From positions 10,636,993-10,700,992 of the forward strand of contig OZ007510.1 in assembly GCA_963931865.1 (NCBI GenBank): a DNA stretch of 64,000 nucleotides, read 5' to 3'. Shown here piece by piece: positions 13,001 to 22,032 of this stretch. Source of the stretch: Axinella damicornis (Eukaryota > Porifera > Demospongiae > Axinellida > Axinellidae). The first letter of the stretch is position 1. Every line of letters begins with the position of its first letter. A program made the position numbers and the translations under genes. A model generated the notes under the pieces. The model saw only the letters and a list, made by a program, of their open reading frames with translations, was not told the DNA's origin and ran no database searches.

Positions 13001-16000
13001 GAACTGCTGGCATTGTAGATCATCACCAACAGATCAGCATACCCATTGGATGGCCAGCTGAAGTTTACCGACGCAGATGTGTTACTGTCGACACAGCCAA
13101 TTGTTTGTGGGTAATGTTGATGGAAATTTAAATTTGTATAGCAAAAATCGTAGTGATGTTGGCCATTGGTGGTGTTGTGGTCATAACTTGCAGTAATTTC
13201 AGACTCTCCATACACGTAAGAGACCAGATCAGTTGCCAGAAATGCTATATCGTTCCATTCAGTGCAGTTGGAATAATCAAAGTTCAATGCGCTACATGGA
13301 TCTTCAGGGAGGGAGGGAGGGAGGGAGGGAGGGAGGGAGGGAGGGAGGGAGCATGTAAGTTGGAGATATATATCAATATATTAAGATTTTAATGTGCGTG
13401 TGTGTGTGTGTCCGTGTGTGACGGAAGTGGGATGTTCGTGGGGCGGGAGTAGACTAGTGACGCGCGACCTTTGTACTTCAATTTACTGAACCGAGTCGAG
13501 CTCCACAAAGAATGTTCGAGAACATTGGGCTTGGGCTGGAATCTTCCAGAACAGGTGAGGCTACAAGTGGATACAATCGGGGAGCAGCAGTCGAAGCGGA
13601 CTCGACACAATCGGGGGAGCTGTTGAAATCGGGGAAGAGCAGCTGAAGCGAACGTAATCGGGGAGCAGCAGCTGTAGCGGACGGAAACGGGGAATAGCAG
13701 TTTGAAGCGGATCGATGCAATCGGGGAATAGTAGCTGAAGCGAACACAATCGGGGAGCAGCAGCTCTGCACAGAGAGCTGTTCGGCGCCAGATTACTGAC
13801 GTAGGCGAACGAGGGGGAAGTAGCTGAGCGAGTGAAGCGAGCGAAGCTACTTATAATACATAGCAGTGTATAGTCCTCTCTTCAAATGAAGATGGGGTTA
13901 TTCTATTGTAGCCACTCTTCTATAGGCATGGCTAAATTGGTTGGCTGCTAACCATTTGCCTATACACAGATCTAAGGACCAGAAGTTTTGAAATCCAGCC
14001 TGCAATTGTCAGTGAATCTCTACTACAATGAAGTATGGACACTGTTTTAGACATGGTACAGCACAAACTAAAATGTGAATACATGAGGGCGTGGTTGCTG
14101 TAGCTTACCGAGCAGTTTCATGTCCTCTGTCACGTTGGTGTGCAAAGATACAACCTCAGAAACAGCAATGGCATTCACTGAGTACCGTGTGCCTGCAAGA
14201 CATGTCTTGTTATAGCAATGTGTGGTATTTGGTTCAGTGGAGTCCTCCTTGTGGAACCCGTCCCCAAAGTCGTAGCTGTAGTACACCTGCTTCAGATTAG
14301 TGAAGTTGGAGTTTCTTATGGAGACAGTGGGCACAAACAGGATGCAGCCCAGCTGTTCGAGTGTGCCATGTTGCGCTTCTTGCTCCTCTCCTGAGGAAAC
14401 TGTGAGCTCCACTGAAAGGTTCAAACCATAATTCCCTGTACAAAGAAAGATACATTAATATTTTAATGTGTGTCTGTCTGTCTGTCTGTGCATACTGGAT
14501 GTTCGGGGGGCAGGACTAGACTAGTGATGTGCAACCTTTGTAGTTTACTACAACCTCCAAACCTCAAACTCTGCAAAGAATGCTTGAGAATGTTGGGCAG
14601 GGGCTGGAACCTTCCATAACGACTGGGGCTGCAAGCCGACACAACCGAAGAGTAAGCGGAAGCGATCGGGAGCAACTGCAGTAGTGGGCACTATCAGGGA
14701 GCAGCAGCAGAGACGGATGCAATCAGAGAGCAGCAACTGAATCAGATGAGATCACAAAGCAGTAGCTGAGGCAGATTCAATCTGGGCATCAGAGAAGCAG
14801 TTGACAAGTGGACGCAATCGGGGAGTGGAGGTGAGAGTTTGTCAGACCTCTGCACAGAGAGCTGCGAATGTTGCACAACACACTTTATGCCATTTGTAAT
14901 GTACAATCTCCATTCTAACAAAATCAACGCACCTGCAATTGATATGTTGGTTGTAGCACAGGCCTGGAATGCCTTCTCATTGTACCTGCTGGCATTGTAA
15001 ATCATCACCAACAGATCAGCATGTCCAATGAGGGGCCAGTTGAAGTTTACCGATGCAGATGTTTTCCCATGGACACAATCAATTGTTCGTGGCATCCAAT
15101 GAAAATGATACTTATAGCAAAAAACATAGTGGTGTTGGCCATTGGTAGTGTTGTGGTCAAAACGTGCAGTGATCCTGGACTCTGCAGACTCATACGAAAC
15201 TGGATCGGTATTCAAATGAGCTACATCCTTCCATTTCGTGCAGTTGGAAGTATCGAAGGTCAAAATAGTACATGGATCTGCAGAGAGAGAGAGAGAAGCC
15301 TTGAGCTTTGAGAGACCCCTGGGAACATCAGTAGCCCCCTGGGAACGTCGGGAGCCTCCTGGGAGCCTCGGGAACCCCCCTGGGAACCTTGGGAGCCCCC
15401 TGGGAGCCTCAGGAGCCCCTTGGGAGCCTTGGTAACCCCTTGGGAGCCTCAGTAACCCCCTGGGAACCTCAGGAGCCTCCTGTGAGCCTCAGAAGACCCC
15501 TAGGAGCCTTGGGAGACACATGGGATTCTCGGGAGAACCATGGGAGCCTCGGGAGACACCTGGGCTCGGGAGACCCTTGGGAACCTCAGGAGCCTCCTGT
15601 GAGCCTCAGAAGACCCCTGGGAGCCTTGGGAGACCCTGGGATCCTCGGTAGCCCCCTAGGAACCTCGGTAGCCTCTTGGGAACCTTGGGAGCCTCCTGAG
15701 AACCTCAGGAGACCCTTGGGAGCCTCGGAAGACAATCGTCTGTAGTATCTATTCTTTCGTATGTGTTACTTTTGTTTGCTTATTTTTTTGTGGATAGGGC
15801 CCAAGCTATTACTGTAACCTCCTTTGTATGGAGCTCTGGCAATCTGCTCTTGGGTTATACCCTCCCCTCATTGAGTTGCACTCATGCAGATGTGAACAGT
15901 GCAATGAAGAGTTTATGATGACGAGAGAGAGAAAAGTACTAATGTGTAGTAAGCTCCATGATCTTGCTCTGCTGAATGAAGTAAGAGGTCTTGGGTAAAG

Positions 16001-19000
16001 AGTGATTATTGTGGCCGCAATGCACCAATGCTGTTGTCTGCCATGGGTATCATTCACACAGGAGTCAGGTGGGGGGGGGGGGATGGAGGCACTCCTTCCT
16101 CGTCAACAAACCCTGAAAGGGGGTGGAGGGTGGGAGGCGTGGGGGGGATGGAGGCATTCCTTCCTCGTCAACAAACCCTGAAAGATTCGCCAAGATATAT
16201 AGCACAATCTTGGCCTTGCTGTGCTTGGTGATTATTAGCCTCATTCCCAGGCCCGCACGCCGCTTTCGGCTGGACGAAAGAGCTGGGCGGGGCCTGGGAA
16301 TGAGACTAGGTGATTATTATTCCCCAATAGGAACAGAATAGGACATTCCATGGCTATACATATAGCATCTGGCCATGGGACAGCTAGCTAGATGCTCAAC
16401 ACCTTCAGTACATGCAGCTGTATTCATGTGACAGTGTAATGTGTACAATCACAATGGCTTAATGCAGTAGAGAAGTTGCACATGTACATGTATGGTCTGT
16501 GTAATGCCTAGCAACAGAGTAACCCAAAGTTGGTAACCATAACAACAGGTCCTCTACACCTGAAGATGATACTGTTTACATTGTGACAATATTTCCACTA
16601 CCATCCTTGGTACATGTATATACCTTTGACTATTGAGCACATGGTCCATCAGTGATCATAGCACATGGAATGGCCCTGTTACGAAGATCACTAGCCACCA
16701 GTTGGTAAAAAATCAAGCTCAGAGAGCATAATCATAATCTTGAGAACATGAGTATCTTCCTGCCATATGGCTGTGGTATCTTCCTGCCGTATGGCGTGCA
16801 AGATCACTACCCAGCCATATACGCTGATGCTTCTTGTCAAGCTTGTTTGTGCATCAAACATATGGCAGGAAGATACTGCAGCCATAGGGCAGGAACTTGA
16901 GATATGACAGACATACAGCAGGAATATATTTATCCACACACTCAGGCTTGGGTTCAAACCACAGGAAGTAATGTGTAATGTGGTAGTGATTGCCTATTCT
17001 GCAATCTGATTTAACTTTGCAGTGAGTACAAAAGCTGATATAGGCTTCAGATCAGACCTCGCAATGACGCGCTCGGTCTGGCTTTGCCAGACTAATGAAA
17101 AGATCGACCCCAAGAGCATTCCCCGGTTGGTTCTAAGGGACAATCTCAACAGCATTTGTGTTGGAGTAGAGCTTTTACTGAGAATGAGACTGCAGGCTCT
17201 GGTGGGATTCCATCGGACAGTCCCACCTGTCCTACGTGGTACGTACAGTGGGATAGGACGGACAGCTAGTGGGATCTAGGACAGCACTTGGGTATGGGCG
17301 GGATTCTATCGGACAGTCCCACCTGTCCTATGTGGTATAGTGGAATACGATGCACAGTGGGATCTAGGACAGCACTTGGGTATGGGCGGGATTCTATCGG
17401 ACAGTCCCACCTGTCCTACGTGGTACGTACAGTGGGATAGGACGGACAGCTAGTGGGATCTAGGACAGCACTTGGGTATGGGTGGGATTCTATCGGACAG
17501 TCCCACCTGTCCTATGTGGTATAGCGGAATATGATGCACAGTGGGATAGGACAGCACTTGGATGTGTGTGGGATTCCATTGGACAGTCCCACCTATCCTA
17601 CATGGTAAAGTGGGATAGGACACCCAGATGGGACTCCACTAGCTGGACTACCACATACATATCCCACGTACATGTAGCTACCGTCCTATCCCACTGTACC
17701 ACATAGGGGAGGTGGGATTGTCCAATGGAACCCCACCCATACCTGAGTGCTGTCCTAGATCCCACTGTCTGTCCTATCCCACTGTAGCATGTAGGACAGG
17801 TGTTACTCTCCAATGGAATCCCAGCCATATCCAAGTGCTGGCTGAACTAGTCTCGGAACCAGACCCTTCGCACGGGGGAGGAGGAAAGGTAAGGGTCTGG
17901 GCACGTGCCTACATTCGAGTTGTCCTCACGGAATTAATGTAATTATGCGTGGTAATTAGCGATCAACTGCGATACTACACGTACGATCACAGTCGACCTG
18001 CTCGTTGCTCTCCTCAACTTTTGTCAGACACTCGCGGGTAACGCGGTATGGCACAGCGATTTGCTGTGTCTAGTCACTGGCGACACTGAAAGTCTGGAGA
18101 AAAATCATTTCCCTGACGTCATTCGCAATCAACGCTTCTGATTCGTTAGGTCAACATTCCGACCTGGGGACAATTCGAATGTAAGAAGGTGCCCAGACCC
18201 TTTCCTCCTCCCCCGCACGAAGGGTCTGGTTCCGAGACTAGGGCTGAAATAAGCTGCCATCACGTGTCACTAAGTAAGAACATAAGACTGGCCCTGTACC
18301 TGACGTAGACATTGACAGTCAAGCTAGTTCTAGCCGTTCTAAAGTGCCAACTAAGTCAGACCTTGGCAAAGTTACATTATGCTCTTTTAACAGCTCTTTA
18401 TTGTGCCAGCATATGCTCTTATGCTTCACTGTACCATTGTGCTCCAGCATAATTTGCCAAGGCCTTATGTGAGTATGTGTTCCCATGATCAGCTTTCAAT
18501 CCTAGAAAGCACACCACGGTCAAGGAAATCAAGAAACAGAAACAATCCAGTAGGCAAAAATATTGTTGCATTTGTTGTTCCATTGGTCTTGGAACCAGAC
18601 CACACAGGAGTGAGGAAGGGTCTGGCCACGCGCTTACATTCGAGTTGTCCCAAGGACGGAATGTTGAACTGACAAATCAGAATCGTTGATTGCAAATGGC
18701 ATCATGGAAATGGCTTTTCCCCAGGCTTTCAGTGTCGCCAGCAACTAGATACGGCAAATCGCTGTGTTATGCTGTGTTACCCCAGAGTATTTGACAAAAA
18801 TTGAGGGGCGCAACGGGCAGGTCGACAGTGATCAATCGCGTGGTATCGCCATTGATCGCTAATAATTGTTACCTACACATAATTGGATTCCGTCAGGAAA
18901 ACTCGAATGGTAGGCACGTGCCTAGACCCTTCCTCCTCTCCGCGCGAAGGGTCTGATTCGAGACTAGTGTTCCATCTGTCATAACTGTTGTGACCATGTG

Positions 19001-19272
19001 GTGTACATATTGCATCATACTAAGATGAACTATAAACCCCAGGGTCAGGGTCTCCATTATTTATGGTTCAGAGTTAAAGACAACACAAGATCTTTCCCAC
19101 AGCCTTTGTAGACCTCACACGAACGACCCGGACCTTATGTACTAAGGATTTGTCTCGTCCTGCATCACAAATAACACCCGAACTTGGCACAGGACTCACC
19201 TTGCTGACAGCGTGACTCCACACTGGAATACCGGAGTAGCAGAACCACTGCCAGAACAAACAACGGCAGCAT
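8478..19272 (-). CDS. Type I membrane protein with duplicated PKD-domain modules
   Basis: Eight minus-strand exons: 19272-19200, 15277-14933, 14435-14109, 13301-12963, 11588-11262, 10247-10157, 9798-9578, 8806-8478. Phases match at every junction, giving 683 residues. Residues 1-24 are a signal peptide (MLPLFVLAVVLLLRYSS). Exons 2-3 and 4-5 are two copies of one unit: a Cys- and Asn-x-Ser/Thr-rich domain starting DPC, then a PKD-type beta sandwich with YYSYDFGDG and the later HCYNKT...YSVNAI. Exons 6-7 form a membrane-proximal stalk. Exon 8 has one transmembrane segment (about 586-608) followed by RRYR and a 74-residue tail. PKD domains usually mediate extracellular adhesion or binding; the ligand is unknown. 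Joining the distant signal exon rests on matching phase 1 and a good donor, so a missed exon in the 3.9-kb first intron is possible. Confidence 0.8.
8815..9100. repeat. GT-rich minisatellite (about 120-bp unit, two copies)
   Basis: A GTGTAATGTGGGTGAGTGTA-type unit recurs at about 8889 and 9008. On the minus strand it is the CA/CT-rich end of the intron before the last exon of the PKD gene, whose acceptor (CACACGTAG) lies within its edge. Confidence 0.8.
9143..9529. mobile_element. Degenerate longer TAGCCTC-family element
   Basis: The left end TAGCCTCATTCCCAGGCC and the right end AGCTGGGCGGGGCCTGGGAA are inverted repeats. Inner arms contain CTGGTATGTTTCCTCACATG and the related TATACCAGGC. The flanks CCGAAAGAC and CTGAAAGAT match at 7 of 9, consistent with an older insertion. 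It lies in an intron of the PKD gene. Confidence 0.6.
9877..10075. repeat. CA microsatellite, interrupted by a foldback fragment
   Basis: CA runs at 9877-9970 and 9998-10075 are separated by GGAGCCTGGAACAAGGC, a remnant of a TAGCCTCG-family right end. Confidence 0.85.
10285..10725. mobile_element. Cluster of degenerate TAGCCTC-family fragments
   Basis: Several inverted phrases are seen: GCCTCATTCCCAGACACCTGGGAACGAGAC at about 10293, TAGCCTCATTCCCAGGACCC at about 10469, GGGTTGGGGCCTGGGGACGAG at about 10630, then GATCCCAGGCTCCAACCCAG. Boundaries are not clean and no target duplication was found. It occupies a PKD-gene intron. Confidence 0.5.
12070..12435. mobile_element. Degenerate longer TAGCCTTG-family element with about 80-bp arms
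   Basis: The left arm (AGCCTTGTTCCCAGGCCCCG to CTTTCCTCACATGAG) is complementary to the right arm (CTGAGGAAAGATACCAGGC to GGGCGGACCCTGGGAA). The right tip is eroded. It lies in a PKD-gene intron. Confidence 0.65.
13306..13350. repeat. GGGA microsatellite next to a splice acceptor
   Basis: Eleven tandem GGGA units. On the minus strand this is a CCCT run that directly precedes CTGAAG|ATCC, the acceptor of PKD-gene exon 13301-12963, so the repeat supplies its pyrimidine tract. Confidence 0.9.
13373..13852 (+). mobile_element. Hairpin-ended element with internal minisatellite, copy 1
   Basis: Starts with ATATTAAGATTTTAATGTG and a GT run, then GGATGTTCGTGGGGCGGGA, then six to eight imperfect units of CGGGGAGCAGCAGCTGAAG..., then AGAGAGCTGTTCGGCGCCAG and a terminal hairpin AGTAGCTGAGCGAGTGAAGC...GAAGCTACT. 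Related copies are at 14456, 26729, 42350 and, inverted, at 63906. No coding capacity. Confidence 0.8.
14456..14860 (+). mobile_element. Hairpin-ended minisatellite element, copy 2 (truncated)
   Basis: Same order of motifs as 13373-13852 (TTTTAATGTGTGTCTG, GGATGTTCGGGGGGC, repeated GAGCAGCAG units, AGAGAGCTG) but more diverged and without the 3' hairpin. It lies in a different intron position relative to the duplicated exons than copy 1, so the two are separate insertions and not products of the exon duplication. Confidence 0.65.
15298..15735. repeat. Minisatellite, about 15-30-bp CCTGGGAGCCTC units
   Basis: About 440 bp of imperfect CCTGGGAGCCTCGGGAGCCC-like units. It translates as a 10-residue periodic open frame, but composition and lack of homology mark it as non-coding. 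It abuts the acceptor of PKD-gene exon 15277-14933. Confidence 0.9.
16236..16308. mobile_element. TAGCCTC-family foldback element
   Basis: 73 bp, ends TAGCCTCATTCCCAGGCC and GGCCTGGGAATGAGACTA, flanked by a perfect 9-bp duplication GGTGATTAT at 16227-16235 and 16309-16317. Confidence 0.9.
17195..17835. repeat. Tandem and inverted repeat block (GGACAGTCCCACCTGTCCTA units)
   Basis: Units of 100-190 bp built on GGGATTCTATCGGACAGTCCCACCTGTCC, GGTACGTACAGTGGGATAGGAC and GGACAGCACTTGGGTATGGG recur in direct orientation at about 17210-17600. The last unit (17680-17835) is inverted, so the whole block can fold back. Confidence 0.8.
17848..18240. mobile_element. TAGTCTCGG-ended MITE, copy 1
   Basis: 393 bp with inverted ends (TAGTCTCGGAACCAGACCC and GGGTCTGGTTCCGAGACTA). 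Flanks TGGCTGAAC and GGGCTGAAA match at 7 of 9. It shares the TAGYCTCG terminal sequence with the short foldback family and internal sequence with 18594-18966. Non-coding. Confidence 0.8.
18594..18966. mobile_element. TAGTCTCGG-ended MITE, copy 2
   Basis: 373 bp, homologous throughout to 17848-18240 in inverted orientation of the inner part. Flanks TTGTTCCAT and GTGTTCCAT match at 8 of 9. Confidence 0.8.
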
Positions 19273-19508
19273 GCTCGGTTTCCACCACCTTGAATACTGT
19301 CCTACAACTCTTCGGACTCCACAAGCACAAACATCACCATTAGCGCTATAGCCTACATCCCATGATCTTATAATTTGTGTACGTGGGTGTGTATGAGCCA
19401 CACCCACATTCCATCCTGTCGATCAATTAAGGGTTCCCCCACACTGCACTATTAGCTAGCTAGCCGGCCGTACATGTGACGTCGAGTCCGGGGTCAAGTG
19501 TGTAAATT
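19273..19508. promoter_or_regulatory. Shared bidirectional 5' region (PKD gene / F-box gene)
   Basis: 236 bp separate the two divergent start codons. Any promoter for both genes must lie here or in 5' leaders. No TATA box is evident. A CACACCCAC run is repeated at 19389 and 19399. Confidence 0.5.
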
Positions 19509-21065
19509 ATGGCTGCAAACAGTTTGGGATGTGATGAGCTCTTTGACAAACTGGATGGTCCCTCGCGGGTGGAGATGCTTTGCAAGCTGTTCAGCCAGTG
19601 CAGACACCGGGAGCAGGTGTCCCTGATGGAAAGACTGCCCATCTACCTCAGGAGGGACTTTCTCAGCCTCCTTCCTCCCGAGCTGGTGGTCAAGATCTTA
19701 TACTATCTTGAACCAAGTGATGTCTTCAACTGTCTGCTTGTGAACAGTCGATGGAATCAGATCATCAGTGACTGTGATCTCTACTGGAAAGTCGTTACCA
19801 AAAGAGCTGGGATAACGAATCGCATGCTGGAAGAAGAACGTTCAATGTATGGACCGATGAAAGGCTTTGCCGCGCGCATCTTCAGTTTTCAAAAGTGTAT
19901 CCGAAAGGCTAAGCCTAAATTTTTGAGCTTCACGGAAGTCCCTCCTGGTTTTGATGGCGTAACTCTTACCGTGAGGCCAGCTGAACCCACACTACCGGGT
20001 GTGATCTTCATAGGCCACGAGATCCACCCAGACGTTTCACAGTTTGGGAGGTACAGACTGTCCATGAGAAGGGTGGACAGCCTAGGAGCAATGTGTGAGG
20101 TGGCTCATGCTGACGTCTCGCATCTGTTTGTCATTGTCTGGTGCACCTCATCACCAAATTTTGTGCTGGTGTATGGGAGCAGTGGGGAGTGGCTTCGCTG
20201 CTCATTTGACAGGCAACCAAAGCTTGTCTTAAGGTGGCAGGATGAGATTTATAGCTTGGCGTACTATGAGCTTGGCAACTGCCCAGAGTGCAGCCTACTT
20301 GGCGTTTTGCCCAAGATGCCAAGGGGTTCTCTATGGGAGTTAGAGATCCTTCAACTGAGATACATCCGTGGTCGTCCCGAGAAAACCAAGTGCACATTCT
20401 CGTTTCTGCCTGATAAGAAGTTGAAAGGAAACGTCTTCTTTCAGGCTCATAAGATTGCACTTTTGCCTAGTTTGCAACCACACAGCCATAATCGGGATGG
20501 CTTTTGCACGGAGCACCAAATTCTTGTACAGCTTGGTGGGGGTGTAGTAGTTTTCAACCTCCACCTTACGGAGAAGGGATTCAAGCTTTCTGAGCCTCTT
20601 CAAGTTTTCTGCCCAGAGAATGATCCCAGCTACTTTGCCACGGCTTCTGTTTTAGGGCACAGGTTTTGCCTTTCACTGGACAGAAAACTCCTTGCTTGTT
20701 TTGTGGATGGGAGCTACTACAAATGGCAGATGGACACAGGGGAGCTGTATGGCAGCAAGTTTCGAGACAAGGACCACAGATTTTCCAGTAACTCTGACTG
20801 CATAGCTGTAGGCCACCTGTTCTCGGTGATAATGGCCAATGGTGTCGTTAGGGTGCTTTCTTCTGTAAGTGGGAAGCTTCTCCTTCAGCACCGGGTCAAG
20901 TCTCCCAATGAGAACCCCATCTTTGCTCCAAGGCATCAGGAGTGGCTGAACACACTTGAAGCATCAGCAGCACGTGATTTTGAATTGGCTGTGACGGTAA
21001 CAGACTGGATGAATCCCGGCGTCATCACCTTCAAAGGGCCACCTCTCACGTATAGCTATGTTTAA
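19509..21065 (+). CDS. F-box protein with probable degenerate WD40-type propeller
   Basis: A single-exon 518-residue protein. Residues about 45-100 form an F-box (DFLSLLPPELVVKILYYLEP followed by SDVFNCLLVNSRWNQIISD and YWKVV), preceded by an N-terminal helical region as in FBXW proteins. F-boxes bind SKP1, so the likely role is substrate receptor of an SCF ubiquitin ligase. The remaining 400 residues have periodic beta-strand-like segments (CSFDRQPKLVLRWQDEIYSL, LLACFVDGSYYKWQMDTGEL, VVRVLSSVSGKLLLQHRV) that look like a weak WD40 propeller, without clear GH/WD signatures. The start is the first in-frame ATG, 236 bp from the divergent neighbour. It might instead be a non-WD F-box protein; the substrate is unknown. 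Confidence 0.8.
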   Translation: MAANSLGCDELFDKLDGPSRVEMLCKLFSQCRHREQVSLMERLPIYLRRDFLSLLPPELVVKILYYLEPSDVFNCLLVNSRWNQIISDCDLYWKVVTKRAGITNRMLEEERSMYGPMKGFAARIFSFQKCIRKAKPKFLSFTEVPPGFDGVTLTVRPAEPTLPGVIFIGHEIHPDVSQFGRYRLSMRRVDSLGAMCEVAHADVSHLFVIVWCTSSPNFVLVYGSSGEWLRCSFDRQPKLVLRWQDEIYSLAYYELGNCPECSLLGVLPKMPRGSLWELEILQLRYIRGRPEKTKCTFSFLPDKKLKGNVFFQAHKIALLPSLQPHSHNRDGFCTEHQILVQLGGGVVVFNLHLTEKGFKLSEPLQVFCPENDPSYFATASVLGHRFCLSLDRKLLACFVDGSYYKWQMDTGELYGSKFRDKDHRFSSNSDCIAVGHLFSVIMANGVVRVLSSVSGKLLLQHRVKSPNENPIFAPRHQEWLNTLEASAARDFELAVTVTDWMNPGVITFKGPPLTYSYV

Positions 21066-21255
21066 CTTACCATTCAAGGAAGTACCTATTTGTACCCAAG
21101 ATGTTCTCCCAATGTGCAAACATAATGGCTCAGCTAGAAGAGAACACATACCGCTCCCTGTATGTGGGAATAGACTATTAATTTTGCACATTCATTATAG
21201 TGTGTGATACTTGGCTATGTAATTACCTTCCTCAAGCAATACGTCTGTCGACAGA

Positions 21256-21261
21256 AATAAA
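21256..21261 (+). terminator. AATAAA polyadenylation signal of the F-box gene
   Basis: A canonical AATAAA lies 190 bp past the stop codon, followed by a T/G-rich stretch. Confidence 0.6.
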
Positions 21262-21764
21262 ATCGTCCCATCAGATTTGGGTGTATTATTAGCAATGGGT
21301 TATAATTGCGATGAGAAATTAATGGCCAGCTTTCAGTTGGAATTATAATCGATCATGTTGACCTTTCCTGTAAGAAATTTCACCAAAGGGTTTAGTGATA
21401 TAATTATGCATGCCTTGTCCACCTCTCAAAAATGACAGCTATATTGGAGTTATATACAAGGATTAGCCTGGTCTCAGCCCCAGACCATGCAATTAAACCA
21501 ACCCATGCACTTTCCTTCCAGTATCAGGGCCGAGACATTTATTATCAGCCCTCAGGCAACTTCAAGTAAACGAGGGTGAGCTGGAGCAAGTGCACATACG
21601 GAATATGGAACTCACAGTAACGCATTGCAATTGCATGTGACTGTCATCAGAATGTACTTCAGGCGACGACTGCTGCAATGATCAGTCCTTTCTACAGTCG
21701 TCATTTCCAATGACCAAAATGCATGATCACCAACATGAAAAGGAATTGTATACTACAAGTGTAA

Positions 21765-21974
21765 TGTATGGAGATGAGTAGCAGAACATGCATGTGCAAA
21801 AACAAGCAGGGACGATGGCATAAAACAGTTCAGTATACAACCTCATCTTATAATATCTTTCCACATAATACAATGTATAGTGAGAAAAAATATGTAGGGT
21901 GTTGTATACTGAACTGTATTATGCCATCATCCCTGCTTGTTTTTTGCTGTTCTGCTATCCCTACATCTCCATAC
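21765..21974. mobile_element. MITE with about 75-bp terminal inverted repeats
   Basis: The left arm (TATGGAGATG, GCAGAAC, AAACAAGCAGGGACGATGGC, CAGTTCAGTATACAAC) is complementary to the right arm, which ends CCCTACATCTCCATAC. A related element lies at 50091-50306. Located between the convergent F-box and LRRC14-like genes. Confidence 0.8.
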
Positions 21975-22032
21975 GTTTTTACACCTCATTGTAACATTGC
22001 AACTGGTTTGAGGAGAAAATGTTACAAGGACT

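Larger units (their letters stand above)
15736..19199. other. First intron of the PKD-domain gene, repeat-filled
   Basis: Contains a duplicated G-rich phrase (16068-16190: GATGGAGGCA...CCTTCCTCGTCAACAAACCC twice), a foldback element (16236-16308), an inverted-repeat block (16755-16890), a tandem block (17195-17835) and two 373-393-bp elements (17848, 18594). No additional exon was recognised, though a small one could be missed. Confidence 0.55.

Noticed and set aside
15238..15745. Open frame with ten-residue periodicity, PWEPQEPPVSLRRPLGA-like
   Set aside because: It follows a minisatellite, has no splice or homology support and lies inside an intron.
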